DNA of 54,638 nt from Dimargaris cristalligena (GCA_027576995.1 JANBQC010000133.1:1-54638), one strand, 5' to 3'; positions 43,469 to 54,443 are shown, counted from the stretch's first letter. Numbers and translations are program-made. The notes: a model not told the origin generated them from the letters alone.

Positions 43469-43930
43469 ATGCCTTCCTCGCCACTGATGCAGGCCGAATT
43501 GGTGAATCCCACCACCGCTACGAACCAATGGCGTATCAGTTGCGCCCGACCAGCTTGCCGCTGTCTGATATTGCGCCAAGCCACCGCAACGTGGGCCCCG
43601 CTTGATGCCGACTCAGCGCCAACCCTGACCGAGATCCCCGCGCACTTAATAGCGGGCCATAACGGCGACTTGAATAATACCTCCAAGAAGGAGGCGGACG
43701 AGAATGTTGGCGGGGAAGCCCTCCAGCCCCAGTACTTTTGGAAGGTGCGGAATATGATGGATTTCGAAAACGTGGGGTTCCTTAAAACGGTTGAAAGTAC
43801 GGGCATCAAGTATCTGTCCTGCGCCGACTGCGACTTGGCACCCCTGGGGTTCCACGATACGCGGGTTCCTAAAGAGGACCAGGCTTTTTATATTGCTGCT
43901 GATCGGGTTAAGTACACCCCGGTGCCTTGA
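43469..43930 (+). CDS. DSS4: Mss4/Dss4-family Rab nucleotide-release factor
   Basis: A 153-residue protein of the Mss4 (RABIF) family, which binds nucleotide-free exocytic Rab GTPases (Sec4 in yeast) and acts as chaperone or weak exchange factor. The first zinc-binding pair is in WRISCARPACRCLIL (Cys25 and Cys30, with an extra Cys32), the second is the SCADCDLAPLGFH motif. The family core FWKVRNMMDFENVGFLKT and the final FYIAADRVKYTPVP match Mss4 proteins well. The stretch 45-80 is a lineage-specific loop. Single exon; divergent from Csm3 with about 650 bp between starts. It shares the Rab theme with the TBC GAP on this window, but the two are 22 kb apart. Confidence 0.92.
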   Translation: MPSSPLMQAELVNPTTATNQWRISCARPACRCLILRQATATWAPLDADSAPTLTEIPAHLIAGHNGDLNNTSKKEADENVGGEALQPQYFWKVRNMMDFENVGFLKTVESTGIKYLSCADCDLAPLGFHDTRVPKEDQAFYIAADRVKYTPVP

Positions 43931-44691
43931 TTTTTCATTATTACGCTTAATACAACGATAATTTGATGATTAGATGGTTTTGGTGAAGGAAGGGAGGGTG
44001 ACTAGACTCCTTTATTAATTTGGGACCTTATCTATAAATCCTGTAGTTTGGGCCAGTAATGCGTGATAATGGTCAAGAATAAAGGAAGCACGGAGGCATA
44101 GCTGACCTCGACTACTAAAGCGAAGGGAGAATATCGAATCTGTCAATCAAGGGGGCATATAGGCAGATAAGCAAGCTTTGGTAGCTGGTGCTTTCCCTGA
44201 TACCAAAAACTCCTCTATTTGATTGGTGGTAGTGGGTCGCTCGTCTAGCTAGCTGGCTGGCTGTGAGTGTGGCAAACCTTGGGGGGCGTAAGTGCAGCCC
44301 AAGCCTGGCTCTGAAATACTTAACACTGTCCATCGCCTGCGATTCTTCCTTCTCTACCGTTTTACCAACGTCCAACTACATTTCCACATTCTTACCTAAA
44401 CGCTTCCGACATGTAAGTTCCGTTGAACTAGCTGGCATATGGCATCCATCCATCCATCCATCTATCCACCCATTCGAGCTCTGGATACCTACCTAATGAC
44501 GAGCCATGTCCAGACAAACAGATGGATGGACGGCCTTACCCGTCTCATATCGATAATATTACCCGAGTTCTCCAACGCCGTATCCTAACCCAATTTACTA
44601 CCCTTCTCTACTCATATCACCACTATACAGCAAGGAACTCACAGGTCATACCCCCCGTCCCCCCCATTCAACCAAAAAAGAATCAATCAAC
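43931..44691. other. Intergenic and eS12 leader region
   Basis: Contains a (CATC)n run (about 44443-44460), and a likely 5'UTR intron of the eS12 gene. No other gene. Confidence 0.55.
44413..44644 (+). other. Probable 5'UTR intron of eS12
   Basis: A GTAAGT donor at 44413 and a CTCACAG acceptor ending at 44644 (an alternative TATACAG ends at 44630) frame a 218-232 bp intron just ahead of the start codon. Introns at or just before the ATG are common in fungal ribosomal protein genes. Not proven without transcripts. Confidence 0.45.
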
Positions 44692-45129
44692 ATGGCCTCT
44701 GAAGGAGATGTTCAGCAATCTATTGAGATCGAGGTGTCCGCCGACGCTTCCGCCCCCAGCTCTTCGATGACCATCGAAGGTGCCATCCAGGATGTGCTCC
44801 GTCGTGCCCTGATCCACAACGGTCTGGTCCGTGGTCTCCGCGAATGCGCCCAGGCCCTCGACAGCCGCCGCGCCCAGATGTGCGTCCTGAGCGACTCCTG
44901 CGACGAAGCCGAATACACCAAGCTGGTCGAGGCTCTGTGCGCCGAGCACAAGATCAACCTCATCAAGGTGTCGGACCCCAAGAAGATCGGCGAATGGGCT
45001 GGTCTGTGCAAGATCGACCGTGAGGGTAACGCCCGTAAGGTGGTCGGGTGCTCCTGCGTGGTCATCAGCAACTGGGGTGAGGACTCCGAGGCCCGCAACA
45101 TGCTCCTCGAGTACTTCAAGAGCCATTAA
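44692..45129 (+). CDS. RPS12: 40S ribosomal protein eS12
   Basis: A 145-residue component of the cytosolic small subunit, in the L7Ae/L30e/S12e fold. It has a short acidic head ([13 protein letters not shown]), then the family body: [68 protein letters not shown], and [16 protein letters not shown]. Length matches yeast and animal S12 (about 132-147). Codon choice is extremely C-biased, as expected for a highly expressed gene. Single coding exon; a GTAAGT donor upstream suggests a 5'UTR intron. Confidence 0.97.
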   Translation: MASEGDVQQSIEIEVSADASAPSSSMTIEGAIQDVLRRALIHNGLVRGLRECAQALDSRRAQMCVLSDSCDEAEYTKLVEALCAEHKINLIKVSDPKKIGEWAGLCKIDREGNARKVVGCSCVVISNWGEDSEARNMLLEYFKSH

Positions 45130-46870
45130 AAAAAAACAATCATTAGAAATACCAATCCCTGGTTTTCTTTTAGGTTCTTGCCTATGGGGTGGAATGAGCC
45201 ATAGCTGAAGGTTATGTGTTAAACCCACTGCTTTCGCTCTCTCTTTTGCATGGTTCTGTGTTAATTCGTCCTTTTTGCTTTAGTCGAGTATTTGGAATGG
45301 CTGTCATTGACAACGTATTATGGGTAGCTCAATAAATCGTCCCATCGTCCCTTGGAATTTTTCTATGAATTTGGAATTCATTACATGTCTGGTATTCGTC
45401 GTTGGCATACGGTTTGTTAAAGAAGAGGGTGTGTATTGCCCACTCGTTGGAAGATGGAGCCATGTAGGGGGGGTATTCATTGGTCATACTTTAAAATGGT
45501 TTCTAACCTGCCACTTACATGATTAACATTCAATTAAGGGATATCTCAAATTGTTAAAGATATAGTCATTGGGAATTGAGCGAGGTGCAATGATTCAGCT
45601 ATTATTCAATACGGTTACCATCGATAGGTAATGCGGAAGGCCCACTTTACCGGTTGAGTGATGCAATGGTGCAGTAAGGGAGGATACGTATTATCAATAT
45701 ATTACCATGTCCCAGTATCGAAATGAGCAGGCCATTGTCTTTACAAATATAGCTCATGGCAGCTGCCAACCTGGGGTAATACAAGTTTGGGGAGTTAAGT
45801 TATGGCCGAAAGGCTGGTTATCAAAATAGTGCCAATAATAAACATACGGATTCCAAATGTGGCGGGAATATATAGGCCGACTGTTAGTCATCTCTCTACA
45901 CTGCCATCGACTATCGACATGTGCCTTTTGTTTGACCTACCGTCGATATCATCGGCGTAATTCCGGCATCATTGATTTCCGCGATTAAGGCAGTGTTTCA
46001 TTACCCGCCTTCCAAATAGCGGAACCCTTCCCTTATTGCGCCTTTTAAGTCCAAGTCCAAGACCATATCTAAATACCCGCCGTCTTACTAATGCATACGA
46101 ATCCACGGGAGAGACTAGTGTAGAAGGGGAGGGGGGTCATAATGATGATAGGGATAATGATGACTGTAGAGGTGGGACATGAGTTATAGAGCCACGGGCA
46201 ATATTTCGGCCGAGGGCCACTGCTCTGATGAACCAATCCTTTATTCAAATGGCGTGCTTAAATGGTTGTACAGGTAACCCGCAGTTGGACTTTAACCACG
46301 GGATTATTGGACCGATAGGACGGAGAGAGTTGTCTACCGCATGCGCCTTGGAATCTCCCGGGCTAGCCACATCGTCGAGTGGCGCCCCTCCCGTCTTCTC
46401 GATGGCCACACCACCCAATCCATCCGAAAACAAAAAACATGGTTGAGGTTCACAAGAGGGGTCAGCTGCCTTTTGTTTCTAGCGTCCCACCCAACCGAGC
46501 CCTTTTATATGCAATCGCCGAATATCGGGCTGAGGCATATATATTTATTTATATTGGCGCTATTGATTTTTTAAAATCAGCTTAGCTCATGGGGGAGATG
46601 GGGTTACATTTGGCCGCTGGCAGTCAGTCACGTCTTGGTTTGATTGGACCCCGTGAATGGGGGGGGGGCCCCTCAGGGAATGTATCGATGAGGGGCTGTG
46701 GTTTAATAGAATTAGCCGGGGCACTGTTATTTTAAACGTCGTGGCCCATTCCTTGTTCAGGGGAGGTGTTCGGTACACGGGGTCCAGGGGCGGATATTTT
46801 CGCATTCGAGCCCCGGCGGCATTTGGGGAATCGCTTATTGTGCGTTAATCACATTATTAAACGAGAATGC

Positions 46871-46895
46871 TATTATTATTATTATTATTATTATT
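46871..46895. repeat. (ATT)n microsatellite
   Basis: About eight perfect ATT units. Confidence 0.9.
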
Positions 46896-47677
46896 GGTTC
46901 CTTGTCTGGACATCCATTTGTTGGGTCGGTCATAGTTAACCTGATTCGGAAATATGGAGGGGGGGTATTATTATGTCTATAATATATTAGGAGAGTGGCT
47001 GAAAATCACCGCCGCTCTCCTTTTCTAGGGCCTATTGAGACATGTCCGCTGGTGAACGGTGGGAATTAAATCGCTCTCGGACACACTTTATGGTTTCCGG
47101 CACATGACTATCGCCGCCCGGATAATAGGAGGGTTGGGTAAAATGACGCGATCCGGAAGTCCGCATGGCCAATGGCGCGGTGAAATGTCGCCATTTTATA
47201 TTTCGGAAATAAACAGAAGCCAGCCGGGCCGCTGAATATATATATTTTATTATCTACCGAACAACGCTTCCGGATCTGCCGTACCGGTAAGCCGTCCACG
47301 CGCGTTAGCAAGACCGACGGTTAGCCATGGTCTGTGTAATATTGGTCTGTAGGAGAATTTGCTAAAGATAATCGAACCATGGTCGTTCCCGCCAGTTGGC
47401 GGTGTCTCAGTGTTATACACAGCCCAGGTTAGACAGAAGTAACCCTTTAGTAGCTGGTGTGATGGCGGTACAGCTGCTTACTAATAAAGATCAAACAGCT
47501 TGGTCAGCCTAATCCTAGTCGGTTGAGTTGGGTAACCAACGCAGCGCTATGAAGAAGCAAAAATAAAAAGAACCGAATGAAAAAATGACTCAAGAGAAAC
47601 TAGGGGGTGTATATGTGTCTGAGGGGGGGGGCACATAGCGAAAAACGCGACGAAAGGTGAGCAGCCTTGGCTATAAA

Positions 47678-47767
47678 AGTCGAGACTGCGCCGGGTTACA
47701 CAGGCGTCACTCCTGTGGGCAAACCTGACTAAGTGCTGGCCACTCAGGGTGGTCCGGCCTTTCGACT
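47678..47767 (+). other. Candidate structured RNA or cruciform locus (three-way junction)
   Basis: Ninety bases with nested complementarity: AGTCGA (47678-47683) with TCGACT (47762-47767); GCCGG (47690-47694) with CCGGC (47754-47758); arm CACAGG/CCTGTG (47699-47704, 47712-47717); arm GCCAC/GTGGT (47739-47743, 47749-47753, one G-T pair). A TATAAAA box (47672-47678) overlaps its left edge, which is too close to be the promoter of this exact transcript. GC-rich compared with its surroundings. I do not recognise it as a known snRNA, SRP, RNase P or MRP RNA. Confidence 0.35.
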
Positions 47768-48340
47768 AGAGTAGGAGGACGGAGCCCGCCAACTCGCGAT
47801 TGCACCATTTCTTACCAATATTCATCGATGTGGCAGGTCCCTTGTCAGCCTTTGTGCAACCCTCCCACAGGGATCATGCCTAATTTTTCAATATCGATCA
47901 TTTCCCCCCTCCTTCGATCCCATAGCCACAGCCACGGAGTTATTGGGTTTGGAGTAGATCAAAATATATATGGGGCTGGGTTATTATGGCACTAGGGGGG
48001 GGGCAATTTAAGTCGGGGAGGGGGGGGAGCATGCAAATAAGCGCCTTGCCCAGAACACCGGGCCGTCATCAGTAGGATCTGGGGTGATCGGATCCAACAG
48101 TGTGGTTGCCCTTTGGGCAGGCGTACTGCCGCCTCTACTGACCAACCAACCACATGAAAGGGGGCAGCAGTGTGTATATTACGCTCCTGCCGTTCTCAGC
48201 GTAGCTCATTTCATTCACCGGGGTGATTTTTTGTAATCACTGAACCAACAGCCCCGTTACGCCGGACCAGCGGTCTCGATTCATTTCTACGGCCCCTAAC
48301 TAACCAAGAAGAGAGTATCCCTCCCCCCGCTTATGTGCGA

Positions 48341-48645
48341 ATGGGGTTAGTGAATGCAAGAGGTAAACGGCACTGGAATTGGAGAGATTCAATCGAGTGA
48401 ACAGCCAGACTTACACAAGCATTGTTCCACCAATAAGCCCCTGACAGTGTCTCCTCCCTTCTCTTCCCCCCCCTTATCCAGGGCTGCACCTAGTACGCTA
48501 CCAGCAAAACTACTCCTACAACCTCTCCATCAAAATAAACGAATACGAAATCACCACACAATTCGACTTCGATGGGTGTTTTTTTTTCACTCTCTCCCTT
48601 GCTCGCTCCGAGACCTCGTATCCCCATCGTTCGGAATGTGTTTGA
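48341..48645 (+). CDS. Candidate two-exon micro-ORF, 61 residues
   Basis: Not recognised. Exon 1 (48341-48362) reads MGLVNAR plus one base. A 119 bp intron follows, with a GTAAAC donor and an acceptor preceded by a strong pyrimidine tract (CCCCCCCCTTATCCAG, ending 48481). Exon 2 (48482-48645) completes the codon in phase and reads LHLVRYQQNYSYNLSIKI, then NEYEITTQFDFDG, with codons ending mostly in C as in the confirmed genes. After a run of nine T the frame continues CFFFTLSLARSETS and stops. Skipping one base in the T run would give a different, longer, coding-like end (see findings). The gene may be real, truncated or frame-shifted. Confidence 0.4.
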
Positions 48646-49127
48646 TGCATTGGACTCCGAGGTCACTCTAATTGGAATGGCATGCTTTCGGGTACGCAAG
48701 TGAGTTGAGTACGGGTATATAAAGTTGCCTACACACGCCCTCCCTCCGATTAAAATGAATCATCGCAGCTAGTTACCATTCCGCCTGTACTTTTTACCCT
48801 TTATTATAGTTTCGAAGAAAAATAAAGCCGACGAGATGAACCTCTAGTTCGGACTCATAGTTATCCTTTTAAAAATATATCCTTTAGCGATTGTACTCCT
48901 AGCTCAGTCAAACAACAATCCGCTTTTCCTCACTTAATTTGCTTAGTTTTGCATTTCCTTTTTTTTACAATACACTCAAGTCACCGTTTTCCATTAATAT
49001 CCGGATTAACCCTGCATCTTTTAATTCACCGGGCTAAGCTGACGCGCCCGTTCGATAAATTCCTACCACACCGTCGCTATCTCGACATTTATTTACCCCT
49101 ATTTATTGAATCGACGCCGCTTCAACC
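48646..49127. other. Intergenic
   Basis: No gene seen; AT-rich with a few TATA-like boxes (for example TATATAAAG about 48717). Confidence 0.5.
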
Positions 49128-49759
49128 ATGTCCGAAAAATCCAAGGCCAATCAGGTAAGCCACTGTCTCATGTTCCATCCGTCGCGTGAACGCCACTGTG
49201 TGGGAAATTATATATATAACCCCATTATTGTCCCAGTGGATTGGATTGGGTGGGTCTAGAGAACCCCCGCACTCTACTCTACTCTACTATTACTGAGATT
49301 TCCGACCTCTTATGGCAACTGGCTGTATGCGTGCGTGACTGGCTGACCCAATGTGGGTCGCATTTGGCCCTGCCGTCCCGGCTAATCGCTTACGTACCAG
49401 CAGGCCCTTTCTCTATGCCGCCCACTTCTCTCTCTCTCTCTCTTTCTACTTCTCCCTTTATATATTCTCACCCTGCTGCCCGGGTTTGCCGAATCCCCTA
49501 TTTTAGCATTCTTTATAATTCTTTCTTTTTCAAACCCATTCTTTGTCTACTAGTTTCAATTGGCCTTATTCTTCCCTTAAACTAGCCTATTTATTCCAAT
49601 ACATTCACCCTTCTCCCGCCATTTACTCTACTGGCCATATGCTCTTTGACCCATCTCTCGGCTGAGTACCTACATACATTGGCCAGCTTCTGTGTCACAA
49701 CGAGGAAAACTTCTTTTCAGCCATTTGGGCAACCGGCGCGTGGCGCCCCACAGCTTTAG
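49128..49759 (+). CDS. Candidate spliced 21-residue micro-ORF upstream of the OPT gene
   Basis: Exon 1 (49128-49154) encodes MSEKSKANQ and ends at a strong GTAAGC donor. The best downstream acceptor, CTTCTTTTCAG ending at 49720, is in phase and adds PFGQPARGAPQL before a TAG at 49757-49759. The intron would be 566 bp, longer than any other in the window. The ATG lies in good context (TTCAACCATGTCC), and the exon has the usual codon bias. It may be a tiny protein gene, an upstream ORF in the leader of the OPT transporter, or the start of a gene whose further exons I could not find. Confidence 0.35.
49427..49443. repeat. (TC)n microsatellite
   Basis: Perfect TC repeat inside the putative intron of the micro-ORF. 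Confidence 0.85.
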
Positions 49760-49896
49760 ACTTTATTCTACTTCGGCACTAGACGTGCCACAGCACGTGT
49801 ACTTTTAGTTGTGAATATCAAATAGAGGCTGTATTTATCAACCTGTACCATATACCCTCACTCTAATACCCATTTACCAATACCTTTATATTCACT

Positions 49897-52194
49897 ATGG
49901 TCCTTCGTTCACGAACCGCCGACTACCAACTTATCCCCGATGCCCAGGACCACCTGCCGGACACCCCCGCAGTAGCTGCCGATCCCTACAGCCGCTACAC
50001 CTCGGGTAAGCCGTCCAGCGATGACGGAGACGACCGGTCCTTCCACCACGACGACCTCATCGGCGACGATATTCCCGACGAAGAACGTGCCTTTTTGCCC
50101 ATCGACAATACCGGCCCGCACTTCACGTGGCGCTCCGTCATTGTGGGCCTGCTTATCGGCTGTCTGCTCTGCTTCAGTAACATGTACTTTGGCCTGCAAA
50201 CGGGTTGGATCAGTATGATGTCCCTCCAGTCGTCTCTGGTCGGCTTCGTGCTCTTCAAACTGGCCGCGTTCTGCCTGCCCATCAACTTCGGACCCGCCGA
50301 AAACGTCATTCTCCAAACAACCGCCGTGGCCACGGCCACCATGCCCCTGGCCGGTGGGTTCGTGGGCATTGTGCCGGCCCTTAAAATGCTGACCCTCGAA
50401 GACAACCCCGGCGGTGGCTCGGTGGTGATGAACTTCGGTGAGCTGGTTCTGTGGGGTATGGGTCTAGCGTTTTTCGGAGTGTTCTTCGCCATTCCCCTGC
50501 GGCGACAAACGATCATCAAGGAAAAACTCAAGTTCCCCTCCGGAACCGCCACCGCCCAAATGATTAGCGTGCTGCACCAGCGGAAGGACCCCACGTTGGA
50601 GGCCGAGGAGCTCGACGAACGGGTCAGGTCCGAGCGCATGAAACTGCAGCGCCCCACCTACCAGCATGCCGTTAGACCCCTGAGCAAGTCCAACACCCCT
50701 TCGCGCAATTCCAGCATGGAGCATATCTCCTCCCAGAATGCCGTGGACCTGGACGACGATACGGCCAAGCGCATTGCCGCCATGGACGCCGACTGGAAGA
50801 GCAAAGGCTACGCCCTCATGATTTCCTTTGCCATCTCCGGAGGCTACACCGTCGCCGCCCACATGAAGCCCTTCATCAACAATCTGCCGGTGTTTGGTGC
50901 GACAGCCGCCCATTGGAACTGGACCTACCGCCCATCCCCCAGTTACATGGGCCAGGGTGTCATTATGGGTCTGCCCACTTGTTTAGCCATGACCCTCGGT
51001 GCCATTGTCGGCTGGGGTTTTTTGTCGCCCCTATCCCATTACCAGGGGTGGGCCCCCGGCCCCGTCAAGGATTGGAAGACTGGTCCCCAGGGTTGGATTC
51101 TGTGGATTTCGCTGGCGGTCATGATCGCCGAGTCCCTCGTGTCTCTGGGCGTTATGACCTTCAAGGAAGGGCGCCAGCTTTGGGTTAAGTACCAAGGGCG
51201 CCGTGCCGTCAAGGCCCAGAAGTCGTCCGACAGTGGCGTACTGTCCGGGAATTCGGGAGTCGAAGGTGACGAGTCGGCCACCAACTACCAGCCCCGGAAC
51301 CCCACCTTCTCCGAAATCATGGACCTCGACAATCTGGATGTGCATCCCCGCCATCTGGTTCCCAACTGGGTCGTCTACGGTGGTCTATTCCTTTCGTCCG
51401 TCCTCTGTGTCGTCGCCATGACCATCCTGTTCCGCATCCCCATCTACGCTACCATCCTGGCCGTCTTCATTGCCTGTCTGCTGTCCATTTTGGGCGTGCG
51501 GGCTCTGGGTGAAACCGATTTGAATCCCGTGAGCGGCATCGGTAAGGTATCTCAGGTGATCTTCGCCGGTGTCGTCCCTGGTAACCTAGTTGCTAACCTC
51601 GTTGCCGGCGGTATCGCCGAAGCCGGTGCCCAACAGGCCGGCGATATGATGCAGGACTTGAAAACCGGCCATTTGCTCCACGCTTCCCCACGGGCCCAGT
51701 TCTACGGCCAGATGCTGGGTTCGTTTTTCTCGGTGTTTGTCTCGGTGGGGGCTTACATGCTCTATACGTCCACTTACGAGATTCCCGGCCCTGAATTCGA
51801 AGTCCCCACCGCCCAAGTATGGTTGGACATGTCCCGGCTAGTGAACGGCCACTCCCTGCCCACCAATTCGGGACCATTCATCATTGGGTTCTCCCTCCTC
51901 TTTGCCTGCCTGCCTATACTGGAGACCATGTTCAGCCACCAGCGCTGGGTGAAGTACCTGCCCTCCGGCATCGCCTTTGCCATTGGTATCTACAACCCCC
52001 CCAATTTCACCCTCGCCCGACTTACCGGTGCCCTTTCCGTATACCTTTGGAACCGCTTCTCCGACCCCCGTTTCGAGAAGTCCAGGAATGTTATGGCTAT
52101 TGTCGTGGCCTCCGGATTTGTCCTAGGTGAAGGTACCCTTTCGCTGCTCATGTTGGCCCTTGGGTTCAATGGCAGCGGTGGAGGTGGTCATTAA
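49897..52194 (+). CDS. OPT-superfamily transporter (YSL-like / yeast YGL114W type)
   Basis: A 765-residue proton-coupled membrane transporter of the oligopeptide transporter superfamily. An acidic cytosolic N-terminus (1-75) leads into a first helix with the signature NMYFGLQTGW (95-104), then GPAENVILQTTAVATATMPL, GGGSVVMNFGELVLWGMG and PSGTATAQMI, all hallmarks of the YSL-like branch. A long hydrophilic loop (about 215-300) is Ser-rich and a second one lies near 425-470. Later helices include LNPVSGIGKVSQVIFAG and YLPSGIAFAIGIYNPPNFTL. About 14-16 membrane spans are expected. Plants use YSL relatives for metal-nicotianamine; the fungal branch has no firm substrate, so metal chelates, glutathione or small peptides are all possible. 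Single coding exon; a GC-biased gene in an AT-rich area. Confidence 0.94.
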   Translation: MVLRSRTADYQLIPDAQDHLPDTPAVAADPYSRYTSGKPSSDDGDDRSFHHDDLIGDDIPDEERAFLPIDNTGPHFTWRSVIVGLLIGCLLCFSNMYFGLQTGWISMMSLQSSLVGFVLFKLAAFCLPINFGPAENVILQTTAVATATMPLAGGFVGIVPALKMLTLEDNPGGGSVVMNFGELVLWGMGLAFFGVFFAIPLRRQTIIKEKLKFPSGTATAQMISVLHQRKDPTLEAEELDERVRSERMKLQRPTYQHAVRPLSKSNTPSRNSSMEHISSQNAVDLDDDTAKRIAAMDADWKSKGYALMISFAISGGYTVAAHMKPFINNLPVFGATAAHWNWTYRPSPSYMGQGVIMGLPTCLAMTLGAIVGWGFLSPLSHYQGWAPGPVKDWKTGPQGWILWISLAVMIAESLVSLGVMTFKEGRQLWVKYQGRRAVKAQKSSDSGVLSGNSGVEGDESATNYQPRNPTFSEIMDLDNLDVHPRHLVPNWVVYGGLFLSSVLCVVAMTILFRIPIYATILAVFIACLLSILGVRALGETDLNPVSGIGKVSQVIFAGVVPGNLVANLVAGGIAEAGAQQAGDMMQDLKTGHLLHASPRAQFYGQMLGSFFSVFVSVGAYMLYTSTYEIPGPEFEVPTAQVWLDMSRLVNGHSLPTNSGPFIIGFSLLFACLPILETMFSHQRWVKYLPSGIAFAIGIYNPPNFTLARLTGALSVYLWNRFSDPRFEKSRNVMAIVVASGFVLGEGTLSLLMLALGFNGSGGGGH

Positions 52195-52215
52195 GTTTCC
52201 CATTATATCCTTTAT

Positions 52216-52234
52216 TCTCTCTCTCTCTCTCTCT
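52216..52234. repeat. (TC)n microsatellite
   Basis: Perfect repeat about 20 bp after the OPT stop codon, likely in its 3'UTR. Confidence 0.85.
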
Positions 52235-53720
52235 TTTGATTTATTTTATTTTTTAGATGGTTACGTCTGTTTTTTGCCTACCTTTTATTATCATCTCAGT
52301 ATTCTATTTGCTCTAACGCATCTTATATTATTTCCTCCAAGCTTTGGCAAGTCCTTATCAACTACTATCGGTTTTATTTTTAAATTGCCACACAATGTGA
52401 CATCGTGTACTCTTAATACATTGGTCGTGATTAATTCATATCAAATAATTATGGTTATAGTGGGAGTTGTTGGTAGGGGGATAGAGAACTTCGCGACCCG
52501 GGTCCTGTCAGATACTTTGCAATCCAGTGAACTTAGAAAGGTGGCATGTATACGAGTCTTGGATAACTCGGTAGGATTATTCGAGTAGGGTGTTATTGAA
52601 CTGTGTGGGATCCGTATCAGGCAATGTGGTATAGCCGAAGACAAACCACTGATTAGAATCATTATATACCTGACGAAGTATCGGGGAGCGAGGTAATGGA
52701 TGTCCCTCCCGGCTACGGCGCATCTTGGGTGGCATTGCTGCGGCATTGATCTCTACGACTCAAGGTTCCACAGCTAATCCCAGGCGCCTGATCGAATCAG
52801 TGCGATGGTGGTCACGCATGGTAAGAGATGCGGCACATATAGAACCGAACTCAGATTCATCCCCTTACTAGTACTTTAGTGCTTTTAAGGTACGATTTGT
52901 TTGTATTTATAAATAGAGGTCATCCCCCCCTCCTCCTCCTCCTTTTGCCACCACTGTAATTCAATTAGCGGGCTTCCATAATAGCATTTCTTTCACAGTT
53001 CAAAGTATAATTTGACGCTAGAATACAGGTATTGTTGTGTAATGGTTCAACTGACCTAAAACAACTTCAAGTGACTATGTCTATGTAATTGATTACATCA
53101 ATTATAGGTCATGCTAGGGTATTTAAGGATGTGTCTCTCCTGCCCACCCAATACCCCTGGTATCTTTTATTGGCGGGGCTGATGTGGAATATCTATAATT
53201 TACACCTCTATGAAACACGCGGTTATATTATAATGGCCAACCAAATTATTCCTCGAGCACACTGGATTCCTAAACGGGCATTCCTGCCATATATAGGATA
53301 AGTTCGGCTTAACCAATAGGTGCTACACACCCAGTAACCAGTGTATCTTGTAGAGCAGTTGGGTCGAGTTGGGCGGGACTGAATCCTGGAGAGCTGAATT
53401 TGTGATATGTCTATTCGTTAAGATACTCCTTGATTGTTTGCCTGTTGGCTAGGGCGGCTGGGGTGCTGTTTGCTACTTGTCTAGTGGAGGTGGTGAATAT
53501 AGGTAGAGGGACGAGTTGAGCTATTTCATTGGTAGGGTGCCCTAATCATTCTGTAGTAGTGTGGTTCGCCCTACCTTGCGGTTGCAGTCCAGCCTAATCT
53601 TTTAGCTGCATATATATGGGATATTTACCTCACTCCGTGAATTGGGGATGCTCCCTTTCCATTGAACATCCCAATCCTCATAGGTTTTACGGATATCATT
53701 TTTTCCCTTAACGTACCTAT

Positions 53721-54190
53721 ATTGCAACCGCGTGAAGGGGACAGTCGCCCCGAGGATATAGAGGCCACCTGGCCCCTCCGCCGAAAGGAAATGTGCCATT
53801 TTAATATATTGGAGGTTTAAATAGAGATTCGGTTCCTTGTACAGGTCGGATTATGTCTTGATAACATTATTAATTTGATACTGATTATTTCGTTCTTTAA
53901 TACAGCTAACAAGCCCCACTCGGTAAACATGATAATTCCCGGCCCTGTTCGGTCAGGGCGTAACACTATATTGCAACCACCAAGAGAGGACAAATCCCCT
54001 GAAGTGGGGCGGTTACCAGGCTCCACCAACGAGAATGCGCCGCCGAGCAGGCAGTATACAGCTACTAGCCCAGTCGGCCCTGTCAATAAACCCGCGGTAT
54101 AAATAGGAAAAGAGCACACGTCACCCCGGGCCCTTCATCCCTCAACACAGTGTTAATAAATATATCTAGGTGTATTTAAGCTCCCCAAAC
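53721..54190 (+). repeat. GC-hairpin repeat, two tandem diverged units
   Basis: Two units each begin ATTGCAACC (53721 and 53970), spaced 249 bp. Unit 1 aligns with 2862-3150, unit 2 with part of 2030-2290. Both carry a TAAATAG box (53817-53823 and 54100-54106) and clustered complementary GC tracts. No ORF. Tandem LTR-like or satellite-like organisation are both possible. Confidence 0.55.
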
Positions 54191-54443
54191 AGTATCACAA
54201 ATGGCAGTATTGACTAATCCCGGCCTATGCGTAACAATGTTAAGGACTTGGTAAACCTCTCATTCAATAGATATTCACTGTGGCTTCTCGGGAGGCGTAT
54301 TGCCTTCCCACACAATCATTGATGGAGTGGGGTATATTCTGCTCTATTTTCGGCCCATTGCCCATCGTGTCGAAAGGATTGGTCGGTGGTTGGTTTAGAT
54401 GGCATTGGTCGATCCTAGAGATGTCATTCTCTTTTATCAGTCG

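Larger units (their letters stand above)
45130..48340. other. 3.2 kb gene-poor stretch
   Basis: No supported protein gene. Contains an (ATT)n run (46871-46895), G runs of nine or ten (46659-46668, 47623-47631, 47995-48003), and a locus able to fold as a three-way RNA junction (47678-47767). Overlapping ORFs around 46228-46585 occupy three frames at once and are not credible. Confidence 0.55.

Noticed and set aside
46215..46260. CTGATGA motif suggestive of a hammerhead ribozyme
   Set aside because: No GAAA partner and no stems around it.
46228..46585. Three overlapping plus-strand ORFs of 68-77 codons
   Set aside because: They occupy all three frames of the same stretch, match no family, and none has consistent codon bias.
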